Of a stretch of 64,000 bases of DNA, positions 9,478 to 18,996 are shown piece after piece. The stretch's first letter is position 1. Every line of letters begins with the position of its first letter. The notes beneath the pieces were generated by a model. That model ran no database searches and was not told the origin of the DNA. It saw only the letters and a program-made list of their open reading frames with translations. A program made the translations under genes and the position numbers. Origin of the DNA: Vibrio parahaemolyticus (GTDB lineage Bacteria; Pseudomonadota; Gammaproteobacteria; Enterobacterales; Vibrionaceae); contig NZ_UHIL01000001.1 of NCBI RefSeq assembly GCF_900460535.1, positions 2,666,001 through 2,730,000 on the forward strand, read 5' to 3'.

Positions 9478-12400
9478 TTACGCTTTTACGTCATCAGCGT
9501 CTTGAACCGCTAAGCGCGCACCTTGCAAAACTAATGCTGTCAGCAAACGAACTTCTGAGGCCAACTCATCATTCCAAGCAGGCCAAATTCGAGAGATGTA
9601 CGCATTATTGCCTTCGCCCGGGCTCATGAAGCCATCATTGAATGCGTCAGCCATTTTCTTCAAAGATTTCTCTTCGTCATCGACCCACTGACCACGGCTA
9701 AAGCCCGCTTCAACACAAGCCAACGCCGTTTTAGGGAAATAAGGCAAAGGCTTAGTCATGCCTTCGAAGAACAAGCGAACTAATTCAGTCAGTAGCTGTT
9801 TGGCATACTGCGCATCGGCAGTGTCTGGGTAGATCAAATGCAGCGCGCCTTCTTTACGATCGTAGCCAATCAGATGAGTTTTCTTGGCATAACCCGACGC
9901 CGACATGGCAAGGTGATCGATCCACGCTGCAAGGTAATCCTGCGAGCGAATCTTACCGCTTCGGTAACGAATCAACCCAGATTGGTAACACTGAGTTAGC
10001 CAACCTGTTAGGCGAACGTTTTTCTCTTCGCCTTCATTTCGCTCAAACAAGGAATCAAACGTCAGGTCGATTTCCAAATCGTCTTGAGGCGCACCAGATA
10101 AAAACGCCAGTTTGTCCACCAGCTCTTCCGCCTGAACTCGGTTGGTTTCAAACTCGATATCACCAAACGCCCCCACCGGCAGTTTGCCTTGTGCGCGCTG
10201 TTGACTCATAAAGTGTTTAAGCACCTCTGTTTTTTTCTCTGGCTGCATCAATGTCGTTTCAAGCAAGGTTTCTAACAGCTCATCACGCATTTGATAACTT
10301 TCCAAACCACCTAAAACAAAGGGTTCGTCGTCTTCCATCACCGGCAGTGGCGGCTCAAAGATTACTTTTAAGCGACGATTGAAAAAATACTGCACCGGTA
10401 AGCGCCAGAAACGTTGCAACTCGACTAAGTCGAGCTCAAGTGGGAACGTCGCTCCTAACAGATAGTCGTCTAATGCACGATTAAAATCACGACGAACATA
10501 GCCTTGCGATTGACTACTTTGAGTCAATACCGCTGGAATCCACTCTTTCGCGTAGCTGGCGTGCGTGCCTTGGAACGCACTTGGGCTAAACGGCACCATG
10601 GCGTGGGTATTCACCAACGCATTTAATAAGTTGTCGCCAGACTCATCAACGGGCAACGCTTCATCACCACTTAAACAATAGTTTTGGTGGCAGTATTCCA
10701 TCAGCTCAGAAACCAGAACCGAAGGCACTCGCTCGGTGTTGTCTTGGATTGAACGGCCAACATAACTGATGTAGAGCGTTTGCTGTGCAGACAACATCGC
10801 TTCGAGGAATAGGTAACGGTCATCATCTCGGCGCGAACGGTCGCCCGGCTTGGTTCTTCCCGTCATCAAGTCAAAGCCTTCTGGCGGCATGGAGCGTGGG
10901 TACACGCCGTCATTCATCCCCAGTAGACAAACGGTTCTAAACGGAATAGAGCGCATCGGCATCAGGGTACAAAAGTTCACTTGACCAGCCAGGAAGCGCT
11001 GGCTGACTCGTGTGCCAGATAATTTGTTTTGAAGGTATTGGCTGATGATCGACGGCGACAACGCATCATCAAATGCGGCATCAGCTAATTGCTCTTTGAG
11101 TTGGCTGAGCGTATCGCGAATGGATTTGAGCGCCATTTCGCCCTCTAACTCAACTGAGAAGAAGTCATCCAGCAGTGAAACCAAAGTCTCTCGCCAACCA
11201 TCAATAGTCTGAACATGAGAAAGTTTGCTTCGATAAGTGCTAATTTGTTGGATAAAGTGTGCCAACTTGCCCGCAAGCTCTGCGCCCATGCCTTGCACTT
11301 CGTTGTACGGAGATAAACTGCCTTGCTCGGTTTCAAACAAACCTGCGGATTCTGGCATCGCGTAGCCAAGCAACATGCGTTGAATACCAAATTGCCACGT
11401 GTTTTGACGGGTTTCCGGCAGTTCAAATTCGCTTCCGGTATTGGCATCCAATCCCCAGCGAATTCCCGATTCCTCAACCCATTGTTTGGCTTGTAAGAAA
11501 TCATCTTCGCTGAGTTCAAAACGCTTTAATATCGCCGGAGTTTCCAGAAGTTCGAGCAGTTCTGATGCCAAACAGCGCGTATTGGGTAAGTTCACCAACT
11601 GCATAAATGCGGCCAGAATTGGGCTCTCTTGATCGGCGGTTCGGTCAGAAATCGAATAGGGAATAAAACGCTCACCCGGTGCGTTACCAAAGACCGCCTG
11701 AATCGCAGGGCTGTAAGCGTTGATGTCCGCGACCATCACGATAATATCGCGCGGTTTTAACGTTGGGTCAGCATCGAACATCGCCAATAGTTGATCATGC
11801 AGCACTTCCACTTCACGCATCGGGCTGTGACAAGCGTGTAGGCTCAGTGATTTATCACCCAAGCTAACCACTTGTTTGTGATGACTGTTTTCAATCTGTT
11901 GGTCATCTTGATGTTCTTCAAGATTGAGAATATCCGCTTGCAATTGATGGAGCAGACTGTCGCGCTCAACATCAACAAACGCTTCAATTTCATGAGACTC
12001 CAGCTGAGACAACAGATACATATTGTCGCGCCCGAGTTTACCCATGGATGCCAACAGACTGTTTCCGACCACATCGGTGTGCAGCTCATCGATCACATTA
12101 TCTTCCAATGAGCCTTTCAGTTGCTCAGTTTCACCTTGCACTTCCGAGTGATCGTCCTGCCACACAACGTGCTGACGATGTCTCGCCGCCAAACGAGCCA
12201 GATATTTGCGATCTCGAACTTCACCCCAGTAATAACGACAAGGGTTGGTGAACATCAGATGCACATCGATGTGCTCACCAATTGCTTTTAGCGCATCCAT
12301 ATAGCGTGGCGGCAACGAGGAAATACCAAAAACAAATAAACGCTTGGGTAAATGGTCAAAATTGCCGTTAAAATTCGCTAATGTGTCGATAAAGTGCTCA

Positions 12401-12969
12401 TAAAGGTTAGCGCGGTGATAAGGGGACTGCCCAAGCGACACAGTGTGATCGTACAACGCTTGCCATAAGATCGGCTGCCACGGATGCTCATCTTCCAGCT
12501 CTGCCACACTCTGCCCAGCTTCCCAACTTGCGATCCATTCCGGACGATACACCAAGTAACCATCGAAAATATCGGCAATTTTCTCAGCCAGCTGATACAG
12601 CTTAGAGTGGTCACTGTCATCTTTGAGGTACTGCGCTAACGGCGAAAACACGTCTTGGTTGAGAAGCCCAGGAAGCAGATGCATCAACTTCCACGTCATC
12701 GCTTCTTTGTTAAACGCACTGCGTTTTGGCACGTCTGGCAACACCTGCGTAAACATTTCCCAAATGAAGGTTGCAGGGAGCGGAAAATCAATGTTCGCGG
12801 CAACACCAAACTCTTTGGCCAATTCCATTTTTAGCCATTGGGACATGCCCGGACTTTGAACCAGAATTTGTTCTTTTTCGAACGGGTTTTCCAGCGGACT
12901 GATTCGAATCAGTTCGACAAGGAGTGATTTAAGAACATCAACTTGGTTGGAGTGATAAACAGTAAACAA
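9478..12969 (-). CDS. recC: Exodeoxyribonuclease V gamma subunit
   Basis: RecC is the subunit of RecBCD that splits the DNA duplex and recognises Chi; it has an inactive helicase-like fold. The 1163-residue product is somewhat longer than E. coli RecC (1122). Family features are the N-terminus MFTVYHSNQVDVLKSLL, LVQSPGMSQWLKMELA near residues 53-68, and the mid-protein MPMRSIPFRTVCLLGMNDG. Walker motifs are not intact, as expected for RecC. It starts at an ATG next to a 253-base promoter region shared with the divergent yejM-like gene. Confidence 0.95.
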   Translation of the reverse strand: MFTVYHSNQVDVLKSLLVELIRISPLENPFEKEQILVQSPGMSQWLKMELAKEFGVAANIDFPLPATFIWEMFTQVLPDVPKRSAFNKEAMTWKLMHLLPGLLNQDVFSPLAQYLKDDSDHSKLYQLAEKIADIFDGYLVYRPEWIASWEAGQSVAELEDEHPWQPILWQALYDHTVSLGQSPYHRANLYEHFIDTLANFNGNFDHLPKRLFVFGISSLPPRYMDALKAIGEHIDVHLMFTNPCRYYWGEVRDRKYLARLAARHRQHVVWQDDHSEVQGETEQLKGSLEDNVIDELHTDVVGNSLLASMGKLGRDNMYLLSQLESHEIEAFVDVERDSLLHQLQADILNLEEHQDDQQIENSHHKQVVSLGDKSLSLHACHSPMREVEVLHDQLLAMFDADPTLKPRDIIVMVADINAYSPAIQAVFGNAPGERFIPYSISDRTADQESPILAAFMQLVNLPNTRCLASELLELLETPAILKRFELSEDDFLQAKQWVEESGIRWGLDANTGSEFELPETRQNTWQFGIQRMLLGYAMPESAGLFETEQGSLSPYNEVQGMGAELAGKLAHFIQQISTYRSKLSHVQTIDGWRETLVSLLDDFFSVELEGEMALKSIRDTLSQLKEQLADAAFDDALSPSIISQYLQNKLSGTRVSQRFLAGQVNFCTLMPMRSIPFRTVCLLGMNDGVYPRSMPPEGFDLMTGRTKPGDRSRRDDDRYLFLEAMLSAQQTLYISYVGRSIQDNTERVPSVLVSELMEYCHQNYCLSGDEALPVDESGDNLLNALVNTHAMVPFSPSAFQGTHASYAKEWIPAVLTQSSQSQGYVRRDFNRALDDYLLGATFPLELDLVELQRFWRLPVQYFFNRRLKVIFEPPLPVMEDDEPFVLGGLESYQMRDELLETLLETTLMQPEKKTEVLKHFMSQQRAQGKLPVGAFGDIEFETNRVQAEELVDKLAFLSGAPQDDLEIDLTFDSLFERNEGEEKNVRLTGWLTQCYQSGLIRYRSGKIRSQDYLAAWIDHLAMSASGYAKKTHLIGYDRKEGALHLIYPDTADAQYAKQLLTELVRLFFEGMTKPLPYFPKTALACVEAGFSRGQWVDDEEKSLKKMADAFNDGFMSPGEGNNAYISRIWPAWNDELASEVRLLTALVLQGARLAVQDADDVKA

Positions 12970-13222
12970 ATTGGGAATACCGAGCGCCGATTGAAACTGT
13001 TAGCTAGCTTAGCACAGCCCTATTTAAACCCGCAGTGATCTCGTGTTCTGAAAAAAGTAAAAGGTTACATATCGCTCAAAATGGACAGAAAACATCACCT
13101 TTTCAAGGCGTAAGCAAAATCTTACACAGCCATACAAAATGTGACATTACTCGCAACTATTCCATAATAAAAAACACTGTTTTATACTCTTGCTACCTAT
13201 AATTTATAAATATATAAAAAGT
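12970..13222. promoter_or_regulatory. Divergent promoter region recC / yejM-like gene
   Basis: On the + strand TATACT at 13183-13188 is a good -10 box; the -35 (TTCCAT about 13160-13165) is weak. Transcription would start near 13195, after the TTG at 13190, which supports the ATG at 13223 as start of the downstream gene. Confidence 0.4.
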
Positions 13223-15046
13223 ATGTTTCGCAAACTGTCTTCCAACAGCGCTTGGCTGATTGCTTTTTTTGCTTGCTTTGCAGTGTATCTGTCGATCGCT
13301 TGTTATCCTTTTGTGTTGTCTAACAATCAGAATGAACCGCTAACCTTGTTGCAAGGTTACTATTTGGCTTCGACTCAATATGGCTGGCTGGGCTTGATCG
13401 CTCTTCCATTTATGTTGTTGAGTTTATTGCTCTCTTTTCTACCGACTCGAGCATTCAAAGGCATCGTGATCGCTATCGCGATCTGTCTATTGATCATGTT
13501 TAAAGTCGATATCCTCGTTTTTCAGCAATACAAACTTCACATCAACGCCCTATTAATCCGTATGTTTTTCGAAGGAGGTGGTGATGTCTTCGATATTTCG
13601 TGGATGAGTTGGCTTATCTTCGTCAGTGAAGTTGCCGTTCTGGTGATCGGGCTCGCCTGTACCGTTTGGGTAAGTAATAAACTGGCACAAAGCCGAGCTA
13701 AGTTCGTTTTGATCAGCGTCTGGTTTGCTGTATTGCTCAGCACACAGATGATTCATGCGTACAAAAACGCGCTTTACGACGATGAAGTCAGTCAGTTTTC
13801 GAATAACTGGCCACTTTACTACCCGCTGACGGCTCGTAAATTTATTTACAAACACGACCTAGTGGATGAGAACATTGCATCCAAGAACCGCGTAGAGTTA
13901 ACCAACATTGAACGTAGCTCACTCAACTACCCGCTTGCACCCATTCAAGTGCAAAGCAAAGAGAAACAGCCCAATGTTTTGTTTATCTTGGTTGACGCGT
14001 GGCGCTACAGTGATGCGACGCCGGAAGTCATGCCAAATGTCAGCAAGTTCGCCGAAAAAACGGTGAATTTCACACAACATATGAGCGGCGGCAACTCAAC
14101 TCAAGCCGGTATTTTCAGCCTGTTTTACAGCTTGCCAGCGACCTACTGGGAAAGCTTTTACGCAAGCCAACGCTCTCCTGTTTTTATGGATACGCTGCAA
14201 GCAGAAGGCTACCGCATGGGCATTTTTGGCTCGGCACCGCTCACCAGCCCGCCACTTTCTCGCACGGTATTCAAAAAAGTGTCGGACTTGACCCTGAAAC
14301 AAACTGGGGAAACAGCTGTCGAGCGCGATCAGCAGATCACAGACAAGTTCATCGAGTTCCAAAAGCAAGACAGCGACAAGCCGTACTTTGGGTTTCTGTT
14401 CTACGATGCCGCCCACGGCACAGTATTTCCCGAACCTGAATTTGCGAAATTCAAACCATACTGGGAACGCGTTGACCACATTTTGCTCAACAACGATTTT
14501 GACGCTTCGCTTTACCACAATCGATACAAGAACTCGTTGTACTACATCGATAGCTTGATTGGTGATGTGCTGAAAAACGTCGACTTAGACAACACCATTG
14601 TGGTGATTTCATCTGATCATGGTGAAGAGTTTAACGACCATAAGATGAACTATTGGGGCCACACGGGTAACTACAGTGACGTTCAAGTACATGTTCCTCT
14701 TTACGTGTACATGCCAAATCGTCAACCAGAGCAAATTAATTACCGCACGACCCATTTTGACGTCGTGCCAACCATGATGAATACGCTGTTTGACGTTCAA
14801 GGCACAACAAGTTCATACAGTGTTGGTCATAACTTGTTTGATAACTCTGCCCCTCGCGATTGGTATATTGCTGGCAGCTACTACAACTATGCATTGGTCG
14901 GCAAAGAACTGATGCTTGTGGTCAATCCTGGCGGGCACTCTCAGCAACTGAATCGCCAGTTAAAAGTCGAGAAAGAACAGAAAGTTCCTGTCGATATCAT
15001 TCGTCATTCTCTGGATGAGATGTCGCGATTTTACAAAAAAGGCTAG
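13223..15046 (+). CDS. YejM/PbgA-type inner-membrane protein with DUF3413 and sulfatase-fold domain
   Basis: Members of this family (YejM, also PbgA or LapC) sense lipopolysaccharide in the inner membrane and, in E. coli, control LpxC turnover; whether this copy does so is inference. The 607-residue product has five predicted membrane segments in the first 190 residues, then a periplasmic alkaline-phosphatase-like domain from about residue 245 (NVLFILVDAWRYSDATP), GGNSTQAGIFSLFY and ISSDHGEEFNDH. The pattern matches E. coli YejM (586 residues). The usual neighbour yejL is not present. An in-frame TTG lies at 13190, but it is upstream of the predicted transcription start, so I use the ATG at 13223. 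A strong terminator follows. Confidence 0.8.
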   Translation: MFRKLSSNSAWLIAFFACFAVYLSIACYPFVLSNNQNEPLTLLQGYYLASTQYGWLGLIALPFMLLSLLLSFLPTRAFKGIVIAIAICLLIMFKVDILVFQQYKLHINALLIRMFFEGGGDVFDISWMSWLIFVSEVAVLVIGLACTVWVSNKLAQSRAKFVLISVWFAVLLSTQMIHAYKNALYDDEVSQFSNNWPLYYPLTARKFIYKHDLVDENIASKNRVELTNIERSSLNYPLAPIQVQSKEKQPNVLFILVDAWRYSDATPEVMPNVSKFAEKTVNFTQHMSGGNSTQAGIFSLFYSLPATYWESFYASQRSPVFMDTLQAEGYRMGIFGSAPLTSPPLSRTVFKKVSDLTLKQTGETAVERDQQITDKFIEFQKQDSDKPYFGFLFYDAAHGTVFPEPEFAKFKPYWERVDHILLNNDFDASLYHNRYKNSLYYIDSLIGDVLKNVDLDNTIVVISSDHGEEFNDHKMNYWGHTGNYSDVQVHVPLYVYMPNRQPEQINYRTTHFDVVPTMMNTLFDVQGTTSSYSVGHNLFDNSAPRDWYIAGSYYNYALVGKELMLVVNPGGHSQQLNRQLKVEKEQKVPVDIIRHSLDEMSRFYKKG

Positions 15047-15073
15047 TGTCCAACATCGACGCCGATTGAAATA

Positions 15074-15109
15074 AAAAAGCCTCTTGGTTGTAAGACCAAG
15101 AGGCTTTTT
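15074..15109. terminator. Rho-independent terminator, bidirectional
   Basis: A 15-base-pair perfect stem (15074-15088 with 15095-15109) whose arms begin with A5 and end with T5, between the convergent yejM-like gene and the TDT transporter gene. Confidence 0.9.
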
Positions 15110-15121
15110 CCTATCTGCTAT

Positions 15122-16096
15122 TTAAGCGTGATGCGCGTGCATCAAGCGTGGCTGAATCAATAAGTTGTTGATGTACTGTAAAGCCACATAAGAGACAACA
15201 AATGTTGCCACAATCAACTCAAGACCAGCTAAGCCTCGCACTTGTTGAACATAGTGCACAGCCAATCCTTGCAACTCCATCCAATTCGCCATTTTAAACA
15301 GCGCCGTCGCACCGATCACCATCGGGAAAGTAAACGCCGCATAGCCTGGGCTAAATGGCAGTCTAAGCAATTTAAAGAATGCGAGGTAAATGATGGCTGT
15401 CATCAATACCGCGATACCAAATAGCATAGCGATGATCACTGGTGATGGTGTCGCAGTGACTGTTAAGTACCCTGCCAATGATAAACTTGCTGGCGCTGCC
15501 ATGATTGCCATTGTTGGTTTCGCTGCATCCGGAATTTCATGGGTAAACATGAAACGGTAAATCATCATCGGCAACATGATCGCGTACGCCACCATACCAA
15601 ACATCAATGCACCTTGTGCCACTGGTGCTAACATCGGGTTGCCAGAGAAAGACACATCCGCAACGATGATACCCACTGGCGGTACAAACCAACTAGGAAC
15701 CATGTGGTGCAATTCAAAATCTTTGGCGCGATGGTAAACAAAGCTCACCAAGAACACGATGTGCAGAACCACTGCAATCAGCCAAAGTACATCACCAGCC
15801 AATGGGTAAAAATGGCCGAGAGAGTTCGATACCACCATAGTGCCCATCGCAAATGTCGGAACCACGCTGCCCACAACCGGATGAGCAAGATCTTGTCTCA
15901 ATAGATGGTTATGTAGCAAAAACTTGGTTGCCAATATAGCCAACAATACGCTCGCGATACCCGCACTAATCCACTGTCCGTAGCCATGTAATTCGGCGAA
16001 GTTTTCCCAACTCCAGCCTAAGCTTGCAATACCAAGAGCCAAACCCGCCATCGGAGTTGGTGCTCCCATTACTTTTGCTTTTGTTCTTTGAATCAT
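15122..16096 (-). CDS. TDT-family (TehA/SLAC1-like) transporter
   Basis: A 324-residue integral membrane protein with about ten hydrophobic segments, of the tellurite-resistance/dicarboxylate transporter family that includes E. coli TehA and the plant SLAC1 anion channel. Family-type stretches are the N-terminal PTPMAGLALGIASLGWSW, the central HHMVPSWFVPPVGIIVAD and FSPGYAAFTFPMVIGATALF. Substrate unknown; sulfite, dicarboxylates or small anions are possible. I start at the ATG at 16094-16096 because GAGG lies five bases upstream; a GTG seven codons earlier has no such site. The divergent LysR gene next to it is the obvious candidate regulator. Confidence 0.8.
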   Translation of the reverse strand: MIQRTKAKVMGAPTPMAGLALGIASLGWSWENFAELHGYGQWISAGIASVLLAILATKFLLHNHLLRQDLAHPVVGSVVPTFAMGTMVVSNSLGHFYPLAGDVLWLIAVVLHIVFLVSFVYHRAKDFELHHMVPSWFVPPVGIIVADVSFSGNPMLAPVAQGALMFGMVAYAIMLPMMIYRFMFTHEIPDAAKPTMAIMAAPASLSLAGYLTVTATPSPVIIAMLFGIAVLMTAIIYLAFFKLLRLPFSPGYAAFTFPMVIGATALFKMANWMELQGLAVHYVQQVRGLAGLELIVATFVVSYVALQYINNLLIQPRLMHAHHA

Positions 16097-16205
16097 GATG
16101 ACCTCAACCAGACTCACTCTTTATGGAGCGTATAATACGCTTGCACTTCGTTCCGATATATCTAATTATTTAAAACAAACGTTCAGAATTACTTAACGGT
16201 GGGGT

Positions 16206-17132
16206 ATGGCAAGTCACATTTCTCTTAAACAACTGAAAGTGTTTACGACGATCACGCAGCACAAAACGCTCACAGCAGCTTCTGATAGTCTCTTTTTATC
16301 AAAAGCCGCTGTGAGCATGGCACTCTCAGAATTAGAAAAGCAGATCGGCCATCACTTGTTTGATCGTGTTAATAACCGACTGATTTTGAACCAAGAAGGT
16401 CAAAAGCTACTGCCACTGGCGGATGAATTACTCAACCGAGCCAAGGACATCGAGAGCATTTTCGATGGTGACCAAGCGCTATCGGGCCAACTTCGCATTG
16501 GTGCCAGCGACACCATTGGCAACCAAGTCGCGCCCTATTTGCTTAGCGAATTTCGTCAGCAAACGAACCATCGTTCTCAAAGCCTGTTCATTTCTAACTC
16601 CGCACAAATCTGCGACATGCTGACCGATTACGAGTTAGACATAGCCCTCATTGAAGGCAAAACACTTCACCCTGAATTGCAGTCTACCCAGTTTAGCGAA
16701 GATGAAATGTGCGTGATTTGCGCGCCCGATTACCCAGCCGCGCACGAAGGGCCAGTAAACTTAACCGAGCTAGAAAACAGTGAATGGATATTGCGAGAGG
16801 CGGGATCTGGTTCACGCGAATTTTTTATGCGCGTTGTCGCGCCGCGCTTGGAACATTGGCATGAAGCTTTTCAGCTCAATACCACCGAAGCGTTGATCAA
16901 CTCAGTATCTGCTGGGCTGGGCTTAGGCTGCTTGTCACGCTTGTCTGCAGAACCTGCTATTCGTGACGGTCGTGTAAAACTGCTCGACATGCCTTTAGAT
17001 ATGAAACGCCGCTTCTGGTTACTGGTTCATAAAGAGAAATATCAAAGCCCATTGCTCAAAACGTTTATCGAATTTTGCCAAGATTGGGAACGACCAACCA
17101 ACCTTCCTTTGGGGAATAAATCCGCAAAGTGA
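16206..17132 (+). CDS. LysR-family transcriptional regulator
   Basis: A 308-residue LysR regulator: an N-terminal winged helix-turn-helix (residues about 5-63, with LKQLKVFTTITQHKTLTAAS and LSKAAVSMALSELEKQIG) and a substrate-binding domain from about residue 90 (LSGQLRIGASDTIGNQVAP). It resembles the YeiE/CysB-like branch in overall form, but the effector is unknown. It is divergent from the TDT transporter with 109 bases between starts, the usual arrangement for a LysR protein and its target. The ATG follows GGTGGGG. Confidence 0.85.
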   Translation: MASHISLKQLKVFTTITQHKTLTAASDSLFLSKAAVSMALSELEKQIGHHLFDRVNNRLILNQEGQKLLPLADELLNRAKDIESIFDGDQALSGQLRIGASDTIGNQVAPYLLSEFRQQTNHRSQSLFISNSAQICDMLTDYELDIALIEGKTLHPELQSTQFSEDEMCVICAPDYPAAHEGPVNLTELENSEWILREAGSGSREFFMRVVAPRLEHWHEAFQLNTTEALINSVSAGLGLGCLSRLSAEPAIRDGRVKLLDMPLDMKRRFWLLVHKEKYQSPLLKTFIEFCQDWERPTNLPLGNKSAK

Positions 17133-17213
17133 AACCAAGATAGTTTAAATGCTAGTCAGTTAGTTGTACGTGTCTCCCATTCTGAGGCTTGTCGCTAGAC
17201 TTGATTGGTCAAA

Positions 17214-17233
17214 AACTGTATAAAAAGCCAGTA
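17214..17233 (+). promoter_or_regulatory. LexA (SOS) box upstream of yebG
   Basis: CTG at 17216-17218 and CAG at 17229-17231 are ten bases apart, with an A/T-rich core (TATAAAAAGC), matching the CTG-N10-CAG LexA operator. It is 27 bases upstream of the yebG start, so repression until DNA damage is expected. Confidence 0.85.
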
Positions 17234-17260
17234 TCAATACACCAAATTAGGGGACCAACC

Positions 17261-17557
17261 ATGGCTGTAATCGTCAAGTACGTGGTAGAACGCAATGGAG
17301 AAGAGAAAATGACTTTTACCTCTAAAGCGGAAGCTGACGCATACGACAAAATGCTGGATATGGCAGATGAACTATTCACACTGCTAGGTAAAAGTGAACT
17401 TCTAGAAGACGAAGGCAAGCAAGAAGATCTTGCGATGTTCCTTGCGCAAAACAAAGAAGAGTTGCTTTACGCAATCGGTGCAAAACGTAAACCTGCACCA
17501 AAGAAAGCAAAAAAGCTTGAAGCTGCAGAAGAAGAACAGCAAGAAGACGCAGCATAA
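17261..17557 (+). CDS. yebG: YebG family DNA-damage-inducible protein
   Basis: YebG is a small SOS-induced protein of unknown biochemical role. The 98-residue product has the family core MAVIVKYVVERNGEEKMTFT, KAEADAYDKMLDMAD and a basic, then acidic tail (KRKPAPKKAKK followed by EAAEEEQQED). E. coli YebG is 96 residues. I start at the ATG at 17261; the open frame extends 24 codons upstream, but that part overlaps the LexA box. A terminator follows the stop codon within 25 bases, so it is monocistronic. Confidence 0.92.
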   Translation: MAVIVKYVVERNGEEKMTFTSKAEADAYDKMLDMADELFTLLGKSELLEDEGKQEDLAMFLAQNKEELLYAIGAKRKPAPKKAKKLEAAEEEQQEDAA

Positions 17558-17578
17558 TCCAATGACTGCCCTTCAAAT

Positions 17579-17605
17579 AACGCCGCATCTTGTGGCGTTT
17601 TTTTA
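17579..17605 (+). terminator. Rho-independent terminator of yebG
   Basis: AACGCC (17579-17584) pairs with GGCGTT (17594-17599), followed by a run of T. Confidence 0.85.
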
Positions 17606-17889
17606 TGCCTGAAAGCTTAGAGCATAATGAAAGAACGCCCTTTCTTTCTAGACCCGAGACAAGAAACTGCCTTTTCTTAATTTCAGCAAAACTCTCCCAA
17701 TAGACCACCTCGTAGCCACATTTCTCATCAGACAGACATATCTCCCAAAAGACAAAAGGTATCCATCTACAGACTTTCTCCATTTCCCCCCTTTAAACTC
17801 CCCAATACTCTCTTTATGATGGCTGACAACGTAATTATTTCTTGTCAGTGAACAGACGAGACACAAGACTCAACACATGGAGATCAACT
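17606..17889. promoter_or_regulatory. Spacer yebG-dapD with a candidate dapD promoter
   Basis: TTTAAA at 17792-17797 and TATGAT at 17815-17820 are 17 bases apart and would start transcription about 60 bases before dapD. The rest of the spacer is a T/C-rich stretch in which I see nothing else; open frames on the minus strand here have no family features. Confidence 0.4.
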
Positions 17890-18921
17890 ATGGCTTTCTT
17901 TTCTCTAGCCTTTGGTACGGCAACTAAAAACCGCGACGGTAAAATCATCGAAGCGTTTTTCCCAAACCCAGTTCTTAACCCAAGCGACACACTTGTTAAC
18001 GCACTGGCTGCAGTAGCAGGTTACGAGCAAGGCAACCAAGCTATCGAGATCTCTGCGGCACAAAGTGCAGAACTTGCGGCAGCATTCGAAGCAAACGGCG
18101 ATGCAGCAAACGCATCTTTCGCAACCAAAGCAGCAGAATCAGCACAACCACTTGTACTGGTTATCCTAGCTACGGATGAACAGCCACAATCTGTTGCTGA
18201 AGGCTTCCTAAAACTTCAACTTATCTCTAACCGTCTAGTTAAGCCACACGGAACGGTACTGGATGGCATCTTCGGTCTACTACACAACATCGCATGGACA
18301 AACGAAGGCCCAATCGACCTACCTGAGCTGGCTGAGCGTCAAATCGAAGCTCGCCTAGCTGGCCGTACGCTAAGCGTAGATTGCGTAGACAAGTTCCCTA
18401 AGATGGTGGACTACGTGGTACCAACTGGTGTTCGTATCGCAGACACTTCTCGCGTACGTCTTGGCGCACACGTTGGCGAAGGCACAACTGTTATGCACGA
18501 AGGCTTCATCAACTTCAACGCGGGTACAACTGGCGTGAGCATGGTTGAAGGCCGTATCTCTGCTGGCGTGGTTGTTGGTAACGGTTCAGACATCGGTGGC
18601 GGTGCATCGATCATGGGTACGCTATCTGGCGGCGGTAAAGTTGTGGTTTCTATTGGTGAAAACTCACTACTAGGCGCGAACGCAGGCCTTGGTTTCCCAA
18701 TGGGTGACCGTTGTACTATCGAATCAGGTTTGTACGTCACTGCTGGTTCTAAAGTGCGCATGCTAGATTCTGCAGGTCAAGAAGTCGAAGTGGTGAAAGC
18801 ACGCGACCTTGCTGGTGTTTCTGACCTACTGTTCCGTCGTAACTCTGTGACAGGTCAAATCGAGTGTCTTGCAAACAAGAGCGCGGTTGAACTGAACAGC
18901 GAACTGCATAAAAACAACTAA
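17890..18921 (+). CDS. dapD: 2,3,4,5-tetrahydropyridine-2,6-dicarboxylate N-succinyltransferase (long form)
   Basis: DapD transfers succinyl from succinyl-CoA in the lysine/diaminopimelate pathway. The 343-residue product is the long form seen in vibrios and pseudomonads, not the 274-residue E. coli type. The C-terminal half is a left-handed beta-helix with hexapeptide repeats (VRLGAHVGEGTTVMHEGFI, IGGGASIMG, GENSLLGANAGLG). The ATG at 17890 has GGAG seven bases upstream; the open frame begins 16 codons earlier without a ribosome site. Codon use is that of a highly expressed gene. It is followed by a strong terminator. Confidence 0.95.
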   Translation: MAFFSLAFGTATKNRDGKIIEAFFPNPVLNPSDTLVNALAAVAGYEQGNQAIEISAAQSAELAAAFEANGDAANASFATKAAESAQPLVLVILATDEQPQSVAEGFLKLQLISNRLVKPHGTVLDGIFGLLHNIAWTNEGPIDLPELAERQIEARLAGRTLSVDCVDKFPKMVDYVVPTGVRIADTSRVRLGAHVGEGTTVMHEGFINFNAGTTGVSMVEGRISAGVVVGNGSDIGGGASIMGTLSGGGKVVVSIGENSLLGANAGLGFPMGDRCTIESGLYVTAGSKVRMLDSAGQEVEVVKARDLAGVSDLLFRRNSVTGQIECLANKSAVELNSELHKNN

Positions 18922-18931
18922 TAAGAATACG

Positions 18932-18968
18932 AAAATCCCCCAGCAGGAAACTGTTGGGGGATTTTTTT
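18932..18968. terminator. Rho-independent terminator of dapD
   Basis: AAATCCCCCAGCAG pairs with CTGTTGGGGGATTT across a GAAA loop, with a T-run on + and a shorter one on -, so it may also end glpQ. Confidence 0.9.
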
Positions 18969-18996
18969 AGCTTAAAGCAAAATGTGTGAGTGCTGA

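Noticed and set aside
13190..13222. TTG start for the yejM-like gene
   Set aside because: Lies at or before the predicted transcription start and has no ribosome site.
17376..17783. 135-codon minus-strand frame over yebG and its spacer
   Set aside because: Antisense to yebG and crosses its terminator; no domain.
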